Program-made: the position numbers and the translations under genes
Notes under the pieces: model-generated
Seen by the model: only the letters and a program-made list of their open reading frames with translations
Databases searched by the model: none
What the model was told of the DNA's origin: nothing
NCBI GenBank assembly: GCA_031277315.1
Contig: JAITMP010000002.1
Span: 1 to 60,183, forward strand
DNA length: 60,183 nucleotides
Direction of reading: 5' to 3'
From: Zoogloeaceae bacterium
GTDB lineage: Bacteria; Pseudomonadota; Gammaproteobacteria; Burkholderiales; Rhodocyclaceae
Part shown: piece after piece, positions 1 to 10,297 of the stretch
Position numbering within the stretch: position 1 is the first letter of the stretch
Layout of the letters: every line of letters starts with the position of its first letter

Positions 1-2819
1 AAGGCCCAGGTGTGGTGACGGTATTTAGCGGGGCCGCTCTCGGCCTTGCCCGCCATGCCGATGAGGCGCGTCCAGCCGATGGATTCGTTCTCGCGCGGGC
101 GCGCGCCGGCGTGCTCGTCGCCCACGCGCTCATGCAAGGTGTCGAGCAGGGCGCTGCTGTAGCCCAAGAACATGCTGGGGAGAACGTTGTACAGACCGGT
201 TTCGGGGCGGTAGTTGACACAGGATGGATCTGTGGGGTCGAGGGTGCAATTAAATGTCGCAAGCGTTGAACGCAGATACCAGGCTTCATCATTACCGCCT
301 CCAGGGTCGTTGCCGGCGGGATCGGGTCCACGGAATAGCTTGTACTCGTAGGGGCCGCCATAAACCGGGCCAGCAAGGGAAAAGCTGCCGGGGGCGGTAG
401 TAGCGTTATTAATGGCATCCACCACGAGGATGCCGTTACCCAAAGTTAGCGCGCCAGCGCCGACACCAGCGACGATATTGGTGTTTTTGATGGTGAGGAA
501 GGTATTGCCGCTCGCCGTGCCGCCATCAATGACGAGTACGTCCGAGGGCGAACCATCTGTGCCAAGAAAAGTATCAAGCACCACGGTGCCGTCGGTGCCG
601 ATGTAATTGCCTCGTATCGTTAGCTTGTCGCCGACGGTGCCAACGGTTGTGTTCCACGTGGCGTTCGACAGATTGATGAGGCCGCCAGTGTTGGCGACGT
701 TGCCGACGATCATGTAAGCGCCGCTGCCATTGCCCGCGGTGTAGTCGAGCGTGCCGGCGTTTGTCACATCACCGGTCAGCGTGCCGGTCTGCGTCGAGAA
801 ACCGAGCGATGCGCCGGTATCGATCCGGAACATTCCGGCCTGATGAATATCGGCGCCGTCCAAAGTCACCTTGGCCGAGTTGGTGACGACGACATCTTTC
901 CATGCCGCGATGGCGCGGGCCGCGCCCGCATAGCCGTCAAAGGTCAGCAGCGTGTCCCCCGCGCCGCCGCCGTGGAACAGCGGCACGTCGTCGATATCGG
1001 CGCCGGCATAAACGGTCGTTTGATCGTTCCCCAAGCCCATCTGCACGATGCCCGTGGTCTTGGAGCCTGATCTCAAAAACAGTTCGTTGTTTCCGCTGAG
1101 AAACAGCACCGCCTCGAAATTGGAAGCCGCCGTGATGATTCCCGAGCTGTCGACAGTGACGCCTTTATCGCCGATTACCCCGACGCCATCCGAGACGATC
1201 TGCCCGTTCGACTGGTTGATGACTTCGCCGCCCTGATCGAGCTCGACGCCAACGAGCGCGCCTTCGATCTCGCCGTCATTGGTGAGAGACAAGGGCGCGC
1301 TTTGCGCCCAGACGCCGGTGCCGGAGGTGCCTTCGATCTTTCCCCCAGCCAGGTTGGTGACTGTCCCTTGGGGCCACACGACGCTTGCGTCCGTATTGGT
1401 GAAAACGATGCCGCTTGAGCCGCTGATCACGCCTGTGGCCCCATTCGTCACCGTTCCGGTAATCACCTGCCCGCTGTTCGCGCCGTAAAAGACGATGCCG
1501 GGACTGACCACGGCGGTGATCGTGCCGTCATTGGTGATGTCGGCGGCGTAATTCCCCGCCGTGTTGCCCACCCAGACGCCGCCGGCGAAATTGCCCGGCA
1601 CGTTCGCGCTTCTGGCCTCGATGGTCGCGCCCGCCTCATTCACGAGCGTGCCGCCGCGCACGAGATAGATGCCGCGGTCGCCGCCCGAAATCAGGCCGCC
1701 GGTGTAATTGGTGATTGTCCCACCATTGGTGAGTTGCAGCGCGTCATAGCTGTTCCCGGCCACGCCGAGAATCTCGCCCCAGTTGTTGACGGCCGCACTC
1801 CCCGCGCCGCCCGAGACGGTGTTGCCGTTGGTGCCCTGGATGGTGCCGGAGCCGTAGTTGTTCAACGTGCCGCCCGCCAGCAGCCCCACACCCTGACCGC
1901 TGGGGTTGAAGGTGCTGATTTCGCCGTAGTTGTTGATCGTGCCGCTCGCGCCCTGGATGCGCACCGCGTAGCCGCCGTTCGCGGTCGTGCTGGTGCCTGT
2001 GATGCTGCCGCTCGCGTTATTGGTCACCGTGCCGCCCGCGTTGAGCGCGATGCCGAAAGCGCCCGCGCCCACGGCGTTGCCGGTGATCTGGCCGTCATTG
2101 GTGACGGTTCCGGCCGCGCCAGCAATGACAATGGCGGAGCCGGAACTGCGGATAATGCCGTTATCCTGATTGGTGACAGCGCCGCCTTGGGCCAGATTGA
2201 TCGCCGTCGCCGTCGTACCGGTGACGGATTCGATCGTACCGTCATTCGTGATCGTCACTGTGCCACCGGCGGTCGTGATGGCCCTTCCACCGCTGGTCGT
2301 ATTCCGGATGAGACCGCCCGTCCGGTTGATGACGACGTTCGTGCCGCTGGTGAAGCTGATGGCCCCGTACGTTGTCGCGGGGGGCGATACGGTGCTTAGC
2401 GTTTGGATGGTCCCGGAATTGTCGACAGTGCCGTTGGCGTTGATGGAGACGCCGCCGATATCGCCGCTGATGATGCCGGCGCTGGTATTGGTCATCTTCC
2501 CGCCGGCATCGAAACGAACCGCCCAGCAATCGTTAAAGCAAAACGAAGGGCTGCTCTGCTGGATCGTGCCGCTGTTCGTGAGATCCCAGGTATTGCTGTT
2601 GTTGCCGAGGATGACCTGGCTGGCGCCATTGCCGAAAATCGTGACGCCGTTGGCCACCGTAAACGGATTGCCTGTACCGAACGTGGATAAGGACACCGGA
2701 CTGCCGCTGTTGCTGGAGGGAAGCGCGGTTTGCGCCTGGGCGATTCCTGCCACGGAGCCAAGAAACAACAGCAGGAAGGCTGAAGTCGCACGTGATTCAA
2801 TACAATGCGAATTGCGCAT
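1..2819 (-). CDS. Autotransporter-type outer-membrane protein (3' end beyond window)
   Basis: The reverse frame is open from an ATG at 2819 to the window edge, about 939 codons without a stop. Residues 1-29 form a Sec signal peptide (hydrophobic core AFLLLFLG, likely cleavage after AQA). The rest is a Gly/Asn/Thr-rich repetitive passenger built from short T-N-x-G-x-I units (TNDGTI, TNSGTI, NYGEI), typical of right-handed beta-helix autotransporter passengers. About residues 870-905 (CVNYRPETGLYNVLPSM, then LLDTLHERVGDE) resemble the passenger/beta-barrel junction of type Va autotransporters, so the barrel should lie just outside the window. A GGAG site sits upstream of the ATG. The passenger has few cysteines (a C94/C98 pair). 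Secretion by the autotransporter route is family knowledge; the surface function, adhesion or otherwise, is unknown. Confidence 0.85.
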   Translation of the reverse strand, partial: MRNSHCIESRATSAFLLLFLGSVAGIAQAQTALPSSNSGSPVSLSTFGTGNPFTVANGVTIFGNGASQVILGNNSNTWDLTNSGTIQQSSPSFCFNDCWAVRFDAGGKMTNTSAGIISGDIGGVSINANGTVDNSGTIQTLSTVSPPATTYGAISFTSGTNVVINRTGGLIRNTTSGGRAITTAGGTVTITNDGTIESVTGTTATAINLAQGGAVTNQDNGIIRSSGSAIVIAGAAGTVTNDGQITGNAVGAGAFGIALNAGGTVTNNASGSITGTSTTANGGYAVRIQGASGTINNYGEISTFNPSGQGVGLLAGGTLNNYGSGTIQGTNGNTVSGGAGSAAVNNWGEILGVAGNSYDALQLTNGGTITNYTGGLISGGDRGIYLVRGGTLVNEAGATIEARSANVPGNFAGGVWVGNTAGNYAADITNDGTITAVVSPGIVFYGANSGQVITGTVTNGATGVISGSSGIVFTNTDASVVWPQGTVTNLAGGKIEGTSGTGVWAQSAPLSLTNDGEIEGALVGVELDQGGEVINQSNGQIVSDGVGVIGDKGVTVDSSGIITAASNFEAVLFLSGNNELFLRSGSKTTGIVQMGLGNDQTTVYAGADIDDVPLFHGGGAGDTLLTFDGYAGAARAIAAWKDVVVTNSAKVTLDGADIHQAGMFRIDTGASLGFSTQTGTLTGDVTNAGTLDYTAGNGSGAYMIVGNVANTGGLINLSNATWNTTVGTVGDKLTIRGNYIGTDGTVVLDTFLGTDGSPSDVLVIDGGTASGNTFLTIKNTNIVAGVGAGALTLGNGILVVDAINNATTAPGSFSLAGPVYGGPYEYKLFRGPDPAGNDPGGGNDEAWYLRSTLATFNCTLDPTDPSCVNYRPETGLYNVLPSMFLGYSSALLDTLHERVGDEHAGARPRENESIGWTRLIGMAGKAESGPAKYRHHTWA

Positions 2820-2936
2820 AATGTTCACTCCGGATAATTGGTGAATGGGATCATTTTATACAACGCGCCCCATTTCGCATATTCGCCGCTATCCGGGTTT
2901 ATATTGCGGCATTTTGACAGTGAATCCTGGCGGCAT

Positions 2937-2966
2937 AAAAAACCCCCGCCGGTCGCCCGGCGGGGG
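2937..2966 (-). terminator. Intrinsic terminator of nrdJ
   Basis: A perfect 10-bp stem (CCCCCGCCGG / CCGGCGGGGG, loop TCGC) is followed on the minus strand by six T. It lies 23 bases after the nrdJ stop and separates that gene from the autotransporter downstream on the same strand. Confidence 0.9.
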
Positions 2967-2988
2967 TGGGGTTTTGCCGGCAGCGGTT

Positions 2989-5868
2989 TTATCCGCAGGC
3001 GCCGACGGCGCCGCAGGCGCTGCAGAACTCGCAGCCGTCCTTCTTGATGACGGTGTAATTGCCGCATTCCTTGCACAGGGCGCCTTGCATGACTTTCGGC
3101 GCGCTGGCTTCGCGCGGGGCCTGGAGGATGCCCATCTCGCGCGTCGGGTAGCCTTCCTCGTCGAGGATGCCGAGCATGGCGTAGCGGTGCATGATGAGGC
3201 GCGCGATGTAGGCGACGGTCGAGGGCCAGTTCTGCTGCTTGCGCGTGCCGGGAACGAAGGCCATGAAGTCGCCGAGCGGCTCGGGGTAGTTGAGCAGCTT
3301 GCGCAGCTTCATGCCGATCCAGGCCGGATCCATCACGCGCATGTCGAGCGAGAGGATGTGCGAGAGGCCGTCGAGCGCCCGCGGGTAGTTGCCGGAGAGC
3401 CACATCGAGTAGGGCCGCGTGACGCCATCGGGCAGGGTGATTTCCTTCAGGCCGAGGACGAAGTCTTCGCCCGAGGCCGGGTTCTGGATATCCACCGTCC
3501 ATGACAGGGTGCCGTCGGTGCCGGTCTTCGGCTCTTCCAGGCTGAACATCGAATCGAGCACCGGGGTCGCCACTTTTTCGTCGAGGTCGTCGCAGATGTG
3601 TTCGACGCGGTAGCGCACCACTTGCGCGACGGCGGCGACGACGCCGGGCATGCGCTTCATTTCGCCGTGCGGCGGGAAGGGCATGTCGAAGGCTTCTTCG
3701 CCACGGGTGCGGGCGAGCGTGTCGAGCTTGAGTTTGAGCCAGGCGCGATCCTGCGCCCGCATGTCCATTGACAGGGTTTTGGCGACGGCGCCGAGGCCGC
3801 GCGGCTGCTCGGAGCCGTTCACCCACACCTCGAAGGGCACCAGCCGGGCGTTTTGCTCGATGTGGCCGACGAAGAGGGCGAATTCGCCGTGCGGCGTTTC
3901 GATCATGTAGGTCCAGGCGGCGTTGCCGTCGGTCATGCGCGGACGGCTCGGCCAGCGCAGGCTGGAGAGCACCGGCGCGGGCAGGCTCTTGATCGCCAGC
4001 CGCCGGTTGGCGTCGGCAATGTGCACGTCCTGCGGCTGTTTCTTTTCGCTGGCGGCGCTGTCGACGGAGAGCACGGCGCCGAGCACCTTGTTCGGGCGAT
4101 AGGTGGCCAGACCCTTGAGGCCGGATTTCCAGGCTTGCAGGTAGAGGTTTTCAAAATCGGCGTAAGGATAATCTTCCGGCACGTTCACCGTTTTCGAGAT
4201 GCTGGTGTCGATGTAGGGCGCCACCGCCGCCACCATTTCCTCATGCGCCTGGGCCGAGATTTCCAGCGCGGTGACGAAGCAGGCCGGCAGGTTGTTCATG
4301 TCGCCGCCGAGGTGCTTGTACAGGCGCCAGGCGTAGTCTTCGACCGAATATTGTTTGTGCGTGCCGTCGGCCATGCGCTTCTTGCGCGTGTAGGTCCACG
4401 AGAACGGCGGCTCGATGCCGTTCGAGGCGTTGTCGGCGAAGGCGAGCGAGATGGTGCCGGTGGGCGCGATCGAGAGCAGGTGCGAGTTGCGGATGCCGTG
4501 CTTGCGGATCGTTTCCTTGATCTCGGCCGGCAGGCGGGAAGCGAAATTGTTGCCGGAGAAGTACAGGTCGGCGTTGAAGAGCGGGAAAGCGCCGCGCTCC
4601 CGCGCCAGTTCCACCGAGGCGAGGTAGGCGCGGTCGCGCATGAAAGCTGAAATTTCCGTGGCTCTGGCGCGCGCCTCCTGCGTGTCGTAGCGCAGGCCGA
4701 GCATGATGAGCGCGTCGCCGAGGCCGGTGAAGCCGAGGCCGATGCGGCGCTTGGCGCGCGCCTCGGCCTGCTGCTGTTCGAGCGGCCAGTGGGTGACGTC
4801 GAGCACGTTGTCGAGCATGCGCGTGGACACTTCGACGCAGCGGCCGAAGGCGGCGTAGTCGAACTCGGCCCGCTCCGTGAACGAATGCTTGACGAAGCGC
4901 GTCAGGTTGATCGAACCCAGGCAGCAGCAGCCGTAGGGCGGCAGCGGCTGTTCGGCGCAGGGATTGGTGGCCTCTATGGTTTCGCAGTAATTGAGATTGT
5001 TGTCGCGGTTGATGCGGTCGAGGAACAGGATGCCCGGCTCGGCGTGGTCATAGGTCGAGCGCATGATCTGGTCCCACAACTCGCGCGCGCGAATCTTGCG
5101 GTAAACCCACATGCCGTCGTCGCGCTGGTAAGCGCCGGCGGCCTTGAAATCGGCCGAAGGCTCGGCCTTGTGCGCCAGCTCGACATCGCCGTCGCGCTCA
5201 ACCGACTGCATGAAGGCATCGGTGACGCCGATCGAGATGTTGAAGTTGGTCAGATCGCCCTGATCCTTGGCGTGGATGAACATCTCGATGTCCGGATGGT
5301 CGCAGCGCAGCACGCCCATCTGGGCGCCCCGGCGCGCGCCGGCGGATTCCACCGTCTCGCAGGAGCGGTCGAACACGCGCATATAGGACACCGGCCCCGA
5401 GGCGCGCGAATGCGTGCCCTTGACGAACGCGCCGACCGGGCGGATCGACGAAAAGTCGTAGCCGACGCCGCCGCCACGGCGCATGGTTTCGGCGGCCTGG
5501 GACAAGGCGGTGTAGATGCCGGGGCGGTTGTCGACGATTTCGGAAATCGAATCGCCGACCGGCTGCACGAAGCAGTTGATGAGGGTGGCTTGCAGATCGG
5601 TGCCGGCGGCGGAATTGATGCGGCCGGCCGGCACGAAGCCGTTTTCCTGCGCTTCGAGAAACAGTTTTTCCCAATGGGCGCGTTTGTCTTCGGCTTCCAC
5701 CTTGGCCAGCGCGCGCGCCACGCGGGCGCGCACCTCATGCACATTCCGCTCGCTGCCCTTGGCGTATTTTTCGAGCAGGACTTCGCTGGAAATCTCCTGA
5801 TCTTCCGGCAGGCTGTCGTCGTCGCGGAGCCGGGTTCCCTGATTGTGTGAGAACAGAGTGGCGCTCAT
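2989..5868 (-). CDS. nrdJ: Adenosylcobalamin-dependent ribonucleoside-diphosphate reductase (class II)
   Basis: This 959-residue class II ribonucleotide reductase reduces ribonucleotides to deoxyribonucleotides using a B12-generated thiyl radical, with or without oxygen. Visible hallmarks are C99 in LINCFVQP, the N302-x-C304-x-E306 active-site triad in NPCAEQPL, the nucleotide-binding loop SIAPTGTIS, and a cysteine-rich C-terminal tail (CKECGN, then [14 protein letters not shown]). Two related domains of about 110 residues, similar to TSCPD-type domains, precede the tail, which explains the length. No nrdAB or nrdD partner is adjacent. The ATG at 5868 is preceded by a GGAGAG site. The upstream region has probable NrdR boxes, and an intrinsic terminator follows. 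The enzyme implies a need for cobalamin. Confidence 0.97.
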   Translation of the reverse strand: MSATLFSHNQGTRLRDDDSLPEDQEISSEVLLEKYAKGSERNVHEVRARVARALAKVEAEDKRAHWEKLFLEAQENGFVPAGRINSAAGTDLQATLINCFVQPVGDSISEIVDNRPGIYTALSQAAETMRRGGGVGYDFSSIRPVGAFVKGTHSRASGPVSYMRVFDRSCETVESAGARRGAQMGVLRCDHPDIEMFIHAKDQGDLTNFNISIGVTDAFMQSVERDGDVELAHKAEPSADFKAAGAYQRDDGMWVYRKIRARELWDQIMRSTYDHAEPGILFLDRINRDNNLNYCETIEATNPCAEQPLPPYGCCCLGSINLTRFVKHSFTERAEFDYAAFGRCVEVSTRMLDNVLDVTHWPLEQQQAEARAKRRIGLGFTGLGDALIMLGLRYDTQEARARATEISAFMRDRAYLASVELARERGAFPLFNADLYFSGNNFASRLPAEIKETIRKHGIRNSHLLSIAPTGTISLAFADNASNGIEPPFSWTYTRKKRMADGTHKQYSVEDYAWRLYKHLGGDMNNLPACFVTALEISAQAHEEMVAAVAPYIDTSISKTVNVPEDYPYADFENLYLQAWKSGLKGLATYRPNKVLGAVLSVDSAASEKKQPQDVHIADANRRLAIKSLPAPVLSSLRWPSRPRMTDGNAAWTYMIETPHGEFALFVGHIEQNARLVPFEVWVNGSEQPRGLGAVAKTLSMDMRAQDRAWLKLKLDTLARTRGEEAFDMPFPPHGEMKRMPGVVAAVAQVVRYRVEHICDDLDEKVATPVLDSMFSLEEPKTGTDGTLSWTVDIQNPASGEDFVLGLKEITLPDGVTRPYSMWLSGNYPRALDGLSHILSLDMRVMDPAWIGMKLRKLLNYPEPLGDFMAFVPGTRKQQNWPSTVAYIARLIMHRYAMLGILDEEGYPTREMGILQAPREASAPKVMQGALCKECGNYTVIKKDGCEFCSACGAVGACG

Positions 5869-6019
5869 CTGTTTTTCTCTCCGTAGATTTGAGTCGAGAC
5901 TTCAGGTTGCTGCTACTTCACGACTCGGGTTGATTCTGACCGGCAATCAATATACCGATTCAGGACGGTCATGTGAACAACTTTTTCAAAAAATTTAATC
6001 GTTTGAAAACAAATAGATA

Positions 6020-6067
6020 TAAAATTATCTTGTGTAATCAATGAGAAACAACCACTAGATGTAGTGG
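6020..6067 (-). promoter_or_regulatory. Probable tandem NrdR boxes upstream of nrdJ
   Basis: Box 1 at 6052-6067 reads CCACTACATCTAGTGG on the minus strand, matching the NrdR-box consensus ACACTATATATAGTGT at 12 of 16 positions with clear dyad symmetry. Box 2 at 6020-6035 (ACACAAGATAATTTTA) is weaker, 9 of 16, with the ACAC half conserved. Centre-to-centre distance is 32 bp, matching the three-turn spacing usual for paired NrdR boxes. The surrounding AT-rich DNA offers several possible -35/-10 pairs, such as TTGATT then TATCTA, so the exact promoter is not assigned. Confidence 0.6.
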
Positions 6068-6130
6068 GGTTCGCCGATCGCCAATATTGGCGCGGGTTTC
6101 CGGGTAATTTCAGGGAACGGAAAAGAGGAA

Positions 6131-6237
6131 TTCCGGCCCGCCAAGGACGAACTGAAGCGAACTGAACGGGCCGGAACAGCGTCGCCGGAGGGCGGCGCTG
6201 AACAAATTCCGGCATGGCCCGCCCTTGGGCGGGGGCC
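6131..6237 (-). terminator. Hairpin pair downstream of folE2, possible terminator
   Basis: Reading the minus strand after folE2, a bulged hairpin (6216-6237, GGGCGGGCC arm) is followed by a second inverted repeat, TTCCGGCCCG / CGGGCCGGAA (6131-6140 and 6167-6176). The second is followed by a pyrimidine-rich TTCCTCTTTT. The loop is long and the T-tract broken, so termination is only suggested. Confidence 0.35.
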
Positions 6238-6253
6238 GGATGCCGCGCCGGCG

Positions 6254-7063
6254 TTACTGGCTTTTGCGCTTGTCGCGCTCGATCAGGGCGTAGGCGGAAT
6301 GGTTGTGGATGGACTCGAAGTTTTCCGCTTCGACGATGTAGGCGTCGATCCGCTTTTCCGCGTTCAGGAGGGCGGCCACATCGCGCACCACGTCCTCGAC
6401 GAATTTCGGATTGTCGTAGGCGCGTTCGGTGACGAATTTTTCGTCCGGGCGCTTGAGCAGTCCGTACAGTTCGCACGACGCCTGACTCTCCACCAGTTGC
6501 ACGAGTTCCTCGATCCAGACGAGGTTGTTGGTTCTGGCCGTGATGGTGACGTGGGAGCGTTGATTGTGCGCGCCGCGTTCGGAGATTTTCTTCGAGCAGG
6601 GGCACAGGCTGGTGACGGGCACCAGCACTTTCATGGTGAAACGGTATTTGCCGGCGTCGCAGATCTGCCCGGTGAACGTCACTTCATAATCAATCAGGCT
6701 TTGCACGCCCGAGACGGGCGCTTTCTTGTTGATGAAGTAAGGGAAGGTCATTTCGACCAGGCCGGTTTCCGCTTCCAGCCGCTTGACCATTTTGCGCACC
6801 ATCGGTTCGAAATTCTCGACCGAGATCTCGCGCTCGTTGGTGTTGAGAAGCTCGACGAAGCGCGACATGTGCGTGCCCTTGAAATTGTGGGGCAGGCCGA
6901 CGTACATGTTGAAAATGGCGATGGTGTGCTGCACGCCGCCGACCTTGTCCATCACCCTGACGGGATGGCGGATCGCCTTGACGCCGACCTTGTTGATCGC
7001 CAACTGGCGGGTGTCGGCGAAGCCCTGGACATCGGGTATGGCAACGGGATCGTTTGCTTGCAT
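6254..7063 (-). CDS. folE2: GTP cyclohydrolase FolE2 (type IB)
   Basis: This 269-residue protein converts GTP to 7,8-dihydroneopterin triphosphate, the first step of tetrahydrofolate (and often queuosine) synthesis. The family signature [17 protein letters not shown] (residues 154-170) is present, including the metal/active-site Cys154. FolE2 enzymes are metal-promiscuous and can replace the zinc-dependent FolE under zinc limitation; no Zur site was recognised here, so regulation is open. The length fits the family. It lies 76 bases after the dxs stop on the same strand and starts at an ATG with an AGAGAGAA purine stretch upstream. Confidence 0.95.
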   Translation of the reverse strand: MQANDPVAIPDVQGFADTRQLAINKVGVKAIRHPVRVMDKVGGVQHTIAIFNMYVGLPHNFKGTHMSRFVELLNTNEREISVENFEPMVRKMVKRLEAETGLVEMTFPYFINKKAPVSGVQSLIDYEVTFTGQICDAGKYRFTMKVLVPVTSLCPCSKKISERGAHNQRSHVTITARTNNLVWIEELVQLVESQASCELYGLLKRPDEKFVTERAYDNPKFVEDVVRDVAALLNAEKRIDAYIVEAENFESIHNHSAYALIERDKRKSQ

Positions 7064-7139
7064 GTCGTTCTCTTTCTCTCTGTGTTCTCTGTTGGGGCCG
7101 TGTGTTCCGGCTTATCCTACCATTCATTACTTTGCTATT

Positions 7140-8993
7140 TCACTTCGCTATTACCCGCGTTACCTGCGCGGTGATGCCGTCGGCGTCGAGGCCGAGTTGC
7201 GCCAGCAGGGCGGCGGCGTCGCCATGCTCGGTGAAATGGTCGGGCAGGCCGAGCCGCAGCAGGCGGGCGGTCAGGCCCTGTTCTTCCAGCGAGCGCGCCA
7301 CTTCCGAACCGGCGCCGCCGATGAGCGCGTTTTCCTCGATCGTCACCAGCAGATCGTGGCTGTCGGCGAGCGCCTTCACCAGCGCGTGGTCGAGCGGCTT
7401 GACGAAGCGCATGTTGGCGACGGTGGCATCCAGCCGTTCGCCCGCTTCGAGGGCCGGCGCCAGCATGCTGCCGAACGCCAGCAGGGCGACGCGCCGTCCC
7501 GAACGGCGGATCTCGCCCTTGCCGAGAGGCAGGGCGGTGAGCGCCGGCTGCGGCGTCACGCCGGGGCCGTGTCCGCGCGGATAGCGCACGGCGCTGGGGC
7601 CGTCGTGGCGCCAGGCGGTGGTCAGCATCTGCCGGCACTCATTCTCGTCGGACGGCGCCATCACCACCATATTCGGTATGCAGGCCAGATAGCTCAGATC
7701 GAAAGCGCCGTTGTGCGTGGCGCCGTCGGCGCCGACCAGTCCGCCGCGGTCGATGGCCAGCATGACGGGCAGATTCTGCAGGGCGATGTCGTGGATCAAC
7801 TGGTCGTAGGCGCGCTGGAGAAAGGTCGAATAGATTGCCACCACCGGCCGCATGCCTTCGCAGGCGAGGCCGGCGGCGAACGTCAGCGCGTGCTGCTCGG
7901 CGATGCCGACGTCGTGAAAGCGTTGCGGATATGCCTCGGCGAAGCGCGCCATGCCGGAGCCTTCCTTCATGGCCGGCGTGATGGCGATCAGGCGCGCGTC
8001 CTGCGCCGCCATGTCGCACAGCCAGTCGCCGAAGACCTGCGTGTAGGTGAGGCGGCTGGCGCTCTGGCCCTGCTCGATGCCGTTCTGGCTGTCGAAGGTC
8101 GACACGCCGTGGTACAGCACCGGGTCGGCCTCGGCCAGCTTGTAGCCCTGGCCTTTGCGGGTGATGACGTGCAGGAATTGCGGGCCTTTCAGTTCGGCGA
8201 TGTTCTTCAGCGTCGGCACCAGCGAATCGAGATCGTGGCCGTCGATGGGGCCGATGTAGTTGAAGCCGAACTCCTCGAACAGCGTGCCCGGCGTGAGCAT
8301 GCCTTTCAGGTGTCCCTCGGTGCGCTTGGCGAATTCGAGCAGGGAAGGCGAGACGCCGAGCATTTTTTCCCCGGCGCGGCGGGCGGCGTTGAACGCATGG
8401 CCGGAGAACAGTCGCGCCAGATATTTGTTGAGCGCGCCCACCGGCGGCGAAATCGACATGTCGTTGTCGTTGAGGATGACGAGCAGGTCGGCGTCCGCGA
8501 CGCCGGCGTTGTTGAGCGCCTCGAAGGCCATGCCGGCGGTCATGGCGCCGTCGCCGATGATGGCGACGACGTGCTTTTGTTCGCCGCGGTCGCGCGCGCC
8601 GATGGCCATGCCCAGCGCCGCCGAAATCGAGGTCGACGAATGACCGGCGCCGAAGGTGTCGAAGGGGCTTTCGTCGCGGCGCGGAAAGCCGGAGACGCCG
8701 TCCAGCATGCGCAGCTTCGCCATGCCGGCGCGCCGTCCGGTCAGCGCCTTGTGGGCGTAGGTTTGATGGCCGACATCCCACACCAGCCGGTCTTCCGGCG
8801 TGTTGAAAACGTAATGCAGCGCGATGGTCAGTTCCACCGTGCCGAGGTTGGACGAAAGATGGCCGCCGGTTTTCGATACCGACTCGATGAGGAACTCGCG
8901 CAATTCCTGCGCCAGTTGCGGCAGTTGCTTGCGGTCGAGCTGGCGCAGTTCGGCCGGGCTGGTGATGGTGTCGAGCAGGGGATGGGCGGACAT
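7140..8993 (-). CDS. dxs: 1-deoxy-D-xylulose-5-phosphate synthase
   Basis: This 617-residue thiamine-diphosphate enzyme condenses pyruvate and glyceraldehyde-3-phosphate, the first step of the MEP isoprenoid pathway. Visible features are GHQTYAHK (75-82), the ThDP-binding motif [18 protein letters not shown] (from residue 147) and the transketolase pyrimidine domain in the second half ([16 protein letters not shown]). The length is typical. It lies 35 bases after ispA, so the two consecutive isoprenoid genes are likely co-transcribed. ispH of the same pathway is at 19244-20170. Confidence 0.98.
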   Translation of the reverse strand: MSAHPLLDTITSPAELRQLDRKQLPQLAQELREFLIESVSKTGGHLSSNLGTVELTIALHYVFNTPEDRLVWDVGHQTYAHKALTGRRAGMAKLRMLDGVSGFPRRDESPFDTFGAGHSSTSISAALGMAIGARDRGEQKHVVAIIGDGAMTAGMAFEALNNAGVADADLLVILNDNDMSISPPVGALNKYLARLFSGHAFNAARRAGEKMLGVSPSLLEFAKRTEGHLKGMLTPGTLFEEFGFNYIGPIDGHDLDSLVPTLKNIAELKGPQFLHVITRKGQGYKLAEADPVLYHGVSTFDSQNGIEQGQSASRLTYTQVFGDWLCDMAAQDARLIAITPAMKEGSGMARFAEAYPQRFHDVGIAEQHALTFAAGLACEGMRPVVAIYSTFLQRAYDQLIHDIALQNLPVMLAIDRGGLVGADGATHNGAFDLSYLACIPNMVVMAPSDENECRQMLTTAWRHDGPSAVRYPRGHGPGVTPQPALTALPLGKGEIRRSGRRVALLAFGSMLAPALEAGERLDATVANMRFVKPLDHALVKALADSHDLLVTIEENALIGGAGSEVARSLEEQGLTARLLRLGLPDHFTEHGDAAALLAQLGLDADGITAQVTRVIAK

Positions 8994-9028
8994 GGCGCGC
9001 TGCGCTTGGTTTTCGTTGCAGGGATATT

Positions 9029-9916
9029 TCAGAATGTGCGGGTGACGATGAAATGGGCCAGTTCGTGCAGGCGGCGGCCGCGTTCGCCGAAAGTTTCGAT
9101 CGCCGCGCGCGCTTCGCCGCGCAGGCTGTCCGCCATCTCCCGCGCCGCAGCGAGGCCGATGGCGCTGACGTAGGTGGCTTTGCCCTGGGCGGCATCCTTG
9201 CCGGCGGTTTTTCCCAGCGTGACGGTGCTGGCTTCGGCGTCGAGAATATCGTCGACGACCTGAAACAGCAGGCCGACGCGCCGGGCGAAATCATCGAGGC
9301 GCGCCATTTCGGCGTCCGGCAGCGGCGCGCCGCATTGCGCGCCGAGCAGGATCGCGGCGCGGATCAGCGCGCCGGTCTTGTGCGCGTGCATGCGTTCCAG
9401 TTCGGCGCGGCTCAACTGCTGGCCGGTGCCTTCGATGTCGATCATCTGGCCGCCGGCCATGCCGCGCGAGCCGGCCGCCTGCGCCAGCAGGCGCAGCATC
9501 TCAAGCTGGCGGCGCGGATCGTCGGCCAGCGCGTGTTCGGCGAGCAGCAGAAAGGCTTGCGACTGAAGCGCGTCGCCGACCAGCAGGGCGGCGGCTTCGC
9601 CGTATTCGACATGGCAGGTCGGCTTGCCACGGCGCAGGACATCGTTGTCCATGCAGGGCAGATCGTCGTGCGCGAGCGAATAGGCGTGGATCATTTCCAC
9701 CGCGCAGCCGGCGATGTCGAGCCGCGCCGGATCGGCGCCGGCCAGTTCACCGGCGGCGTGACAGAGCAGCGGGCGCACACGCTTGCCGCCGCCGAGGGTG
9801 GCGTAGCGCATGGCCTGATGCAGGCGTTGCGGGGCGGTTGCGGCGGGCGGCAGCAGGGCGTCGAGCGCGCGCTCGGTGCGCTCCTGCACGGCGGCCATCC
9901 AGCTTTGAAAATTCAT
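9029..9916 (-). CDS. ispA: Farnesyl diphosphate synthase / short-chain polyprenyl synthetase
   Basis: This 295-residue trans-isoprenyl diphosphate synthase builds C15 farnesyl diphosphate from IPP and DMAPP or GPP. Both aspartate-rich Mg-binding motifs are present: the first as DDLPCMDND (84-92), with the two-residue insertion typical of bacterial IspA, and the second as [15 protein letters not shown] near residues 42-51 is the conserved substrate-binding segment. The gene sits between xseB (9 bases upstream) and dxs, a standard proteobacterial arrangement. Chain length is inferred from family and context. Confidence 0.97.
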   Translation of the reverse strand: MNFQSWMAAVQERTERALDALLPPAATAPQRLHQAMRYATLGGGKRVRPLLCHAAGELAGADPARLDIAGCAVEMIHAYSLAHDDLPCMDNDVLRRGKPTCHVEYGEAAALLVGDALQSQAFLLLAEHALADDPRRQLEMLRLLAQAAGSRGMAGGQMIDIEGTGQQLSRAELERMHAHKTGALIRAAILLGAQCGAPLPDAEMARLDDFARRVGLLFQVVDDILDAEASTVTLGKTAGKDAAQGKATYVSAIGLAAAREMADSLRGEARAAIETFGERGRRLHELAHFIVTRTF

Positions 9917-9925
9917 GGAAGACGC

Positions 9926-10162
9926 TTATTCCGGCGCGCGCGGCAGGTCGCGCAATTCATCCGCTTCCAGCACCTGAATCTTTTGTTCGGCGGCGGCGAG
10001 CGCGTTCTGGCAGTGCTTGAGCAGCGCCGCGCCGCGCTGGTAGGCGGCGAGCGATTCCTCCAGGCTGAGCCGGCCCGATTCCATGCCCTGCACGATGGAT
10101 TCCAGTTCCGCCAGCGCGGTCTCGAAAGAACGCGGCGGCTTGTCTTTGGCGGCTTGGCTCAT
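9926..10162 (-). CDS. xseB: Exodeoxyribonuclease VII small subunit
   Basis: This 78-residue small subunit of exonuclease VII contains the diagnostic SFETALAELESIVQGMESGRL segment, then a two-helix hairpin. It pairs with XseA, which is not in the window, as is usual. I chose the ATG at 10162 (MSQAAKDK) because an upstream TTG start in the same frame would add 12 residues not expected in the family. It is first in the xseB-ispA-dxs-folE2 run. Confidence 0.93.
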   Translation of the reverse strand: MSQAAKDKPPRSFETALAELESIVQGMESGRLSLEESLAAYQRGAALLKHCQNALAAAEQKIQVLEADELRDLPRAPE

Positions 10163-10297
10163 GATCTTGGGAGTGTTTCGGGGCTGATGCAGTCCCAATC
10201 ATAGCGTATTGTCCGTCACGGAGCACGTAGCGCATGCGCGGGCCGGGCAGGATTGCTATAGTGCGAACGGACTCAAAACAACGAAAGGAAGCGCGCC

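Larger units (their letters stand above)
5869..6253. other. folE2-nrdJ intergenic region
   Basis: This 385-base gap has no credible gene. From nrdJ outward it holds a 5'-UTR inverted repeat (GAGTCG 5891-5896 with CGACTC 5920-5925), an inverted repeat TTGATT-N9-AATCAA (5930-5950), the AT-rich promoter zone with the NrdR boxes, and two GC-rich hairpins just after folE2. I looked for the conserved B12 box of a cobalamin riboswitch and did not see it. Confidence 0.6.

Noticed and set aside
5869-5960. Cobalamin riboswitch before the B12-dependent nrdJ
   Set aside because: No B12-box-like sequence or the expected multi-helix fold was found; the leader is short and has only small inverted repeats.
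6783-9173. Open frame of 796 codons on the plus strand
   Set aside because: It is antisense to folE2 and dxs with no recognisable domain.
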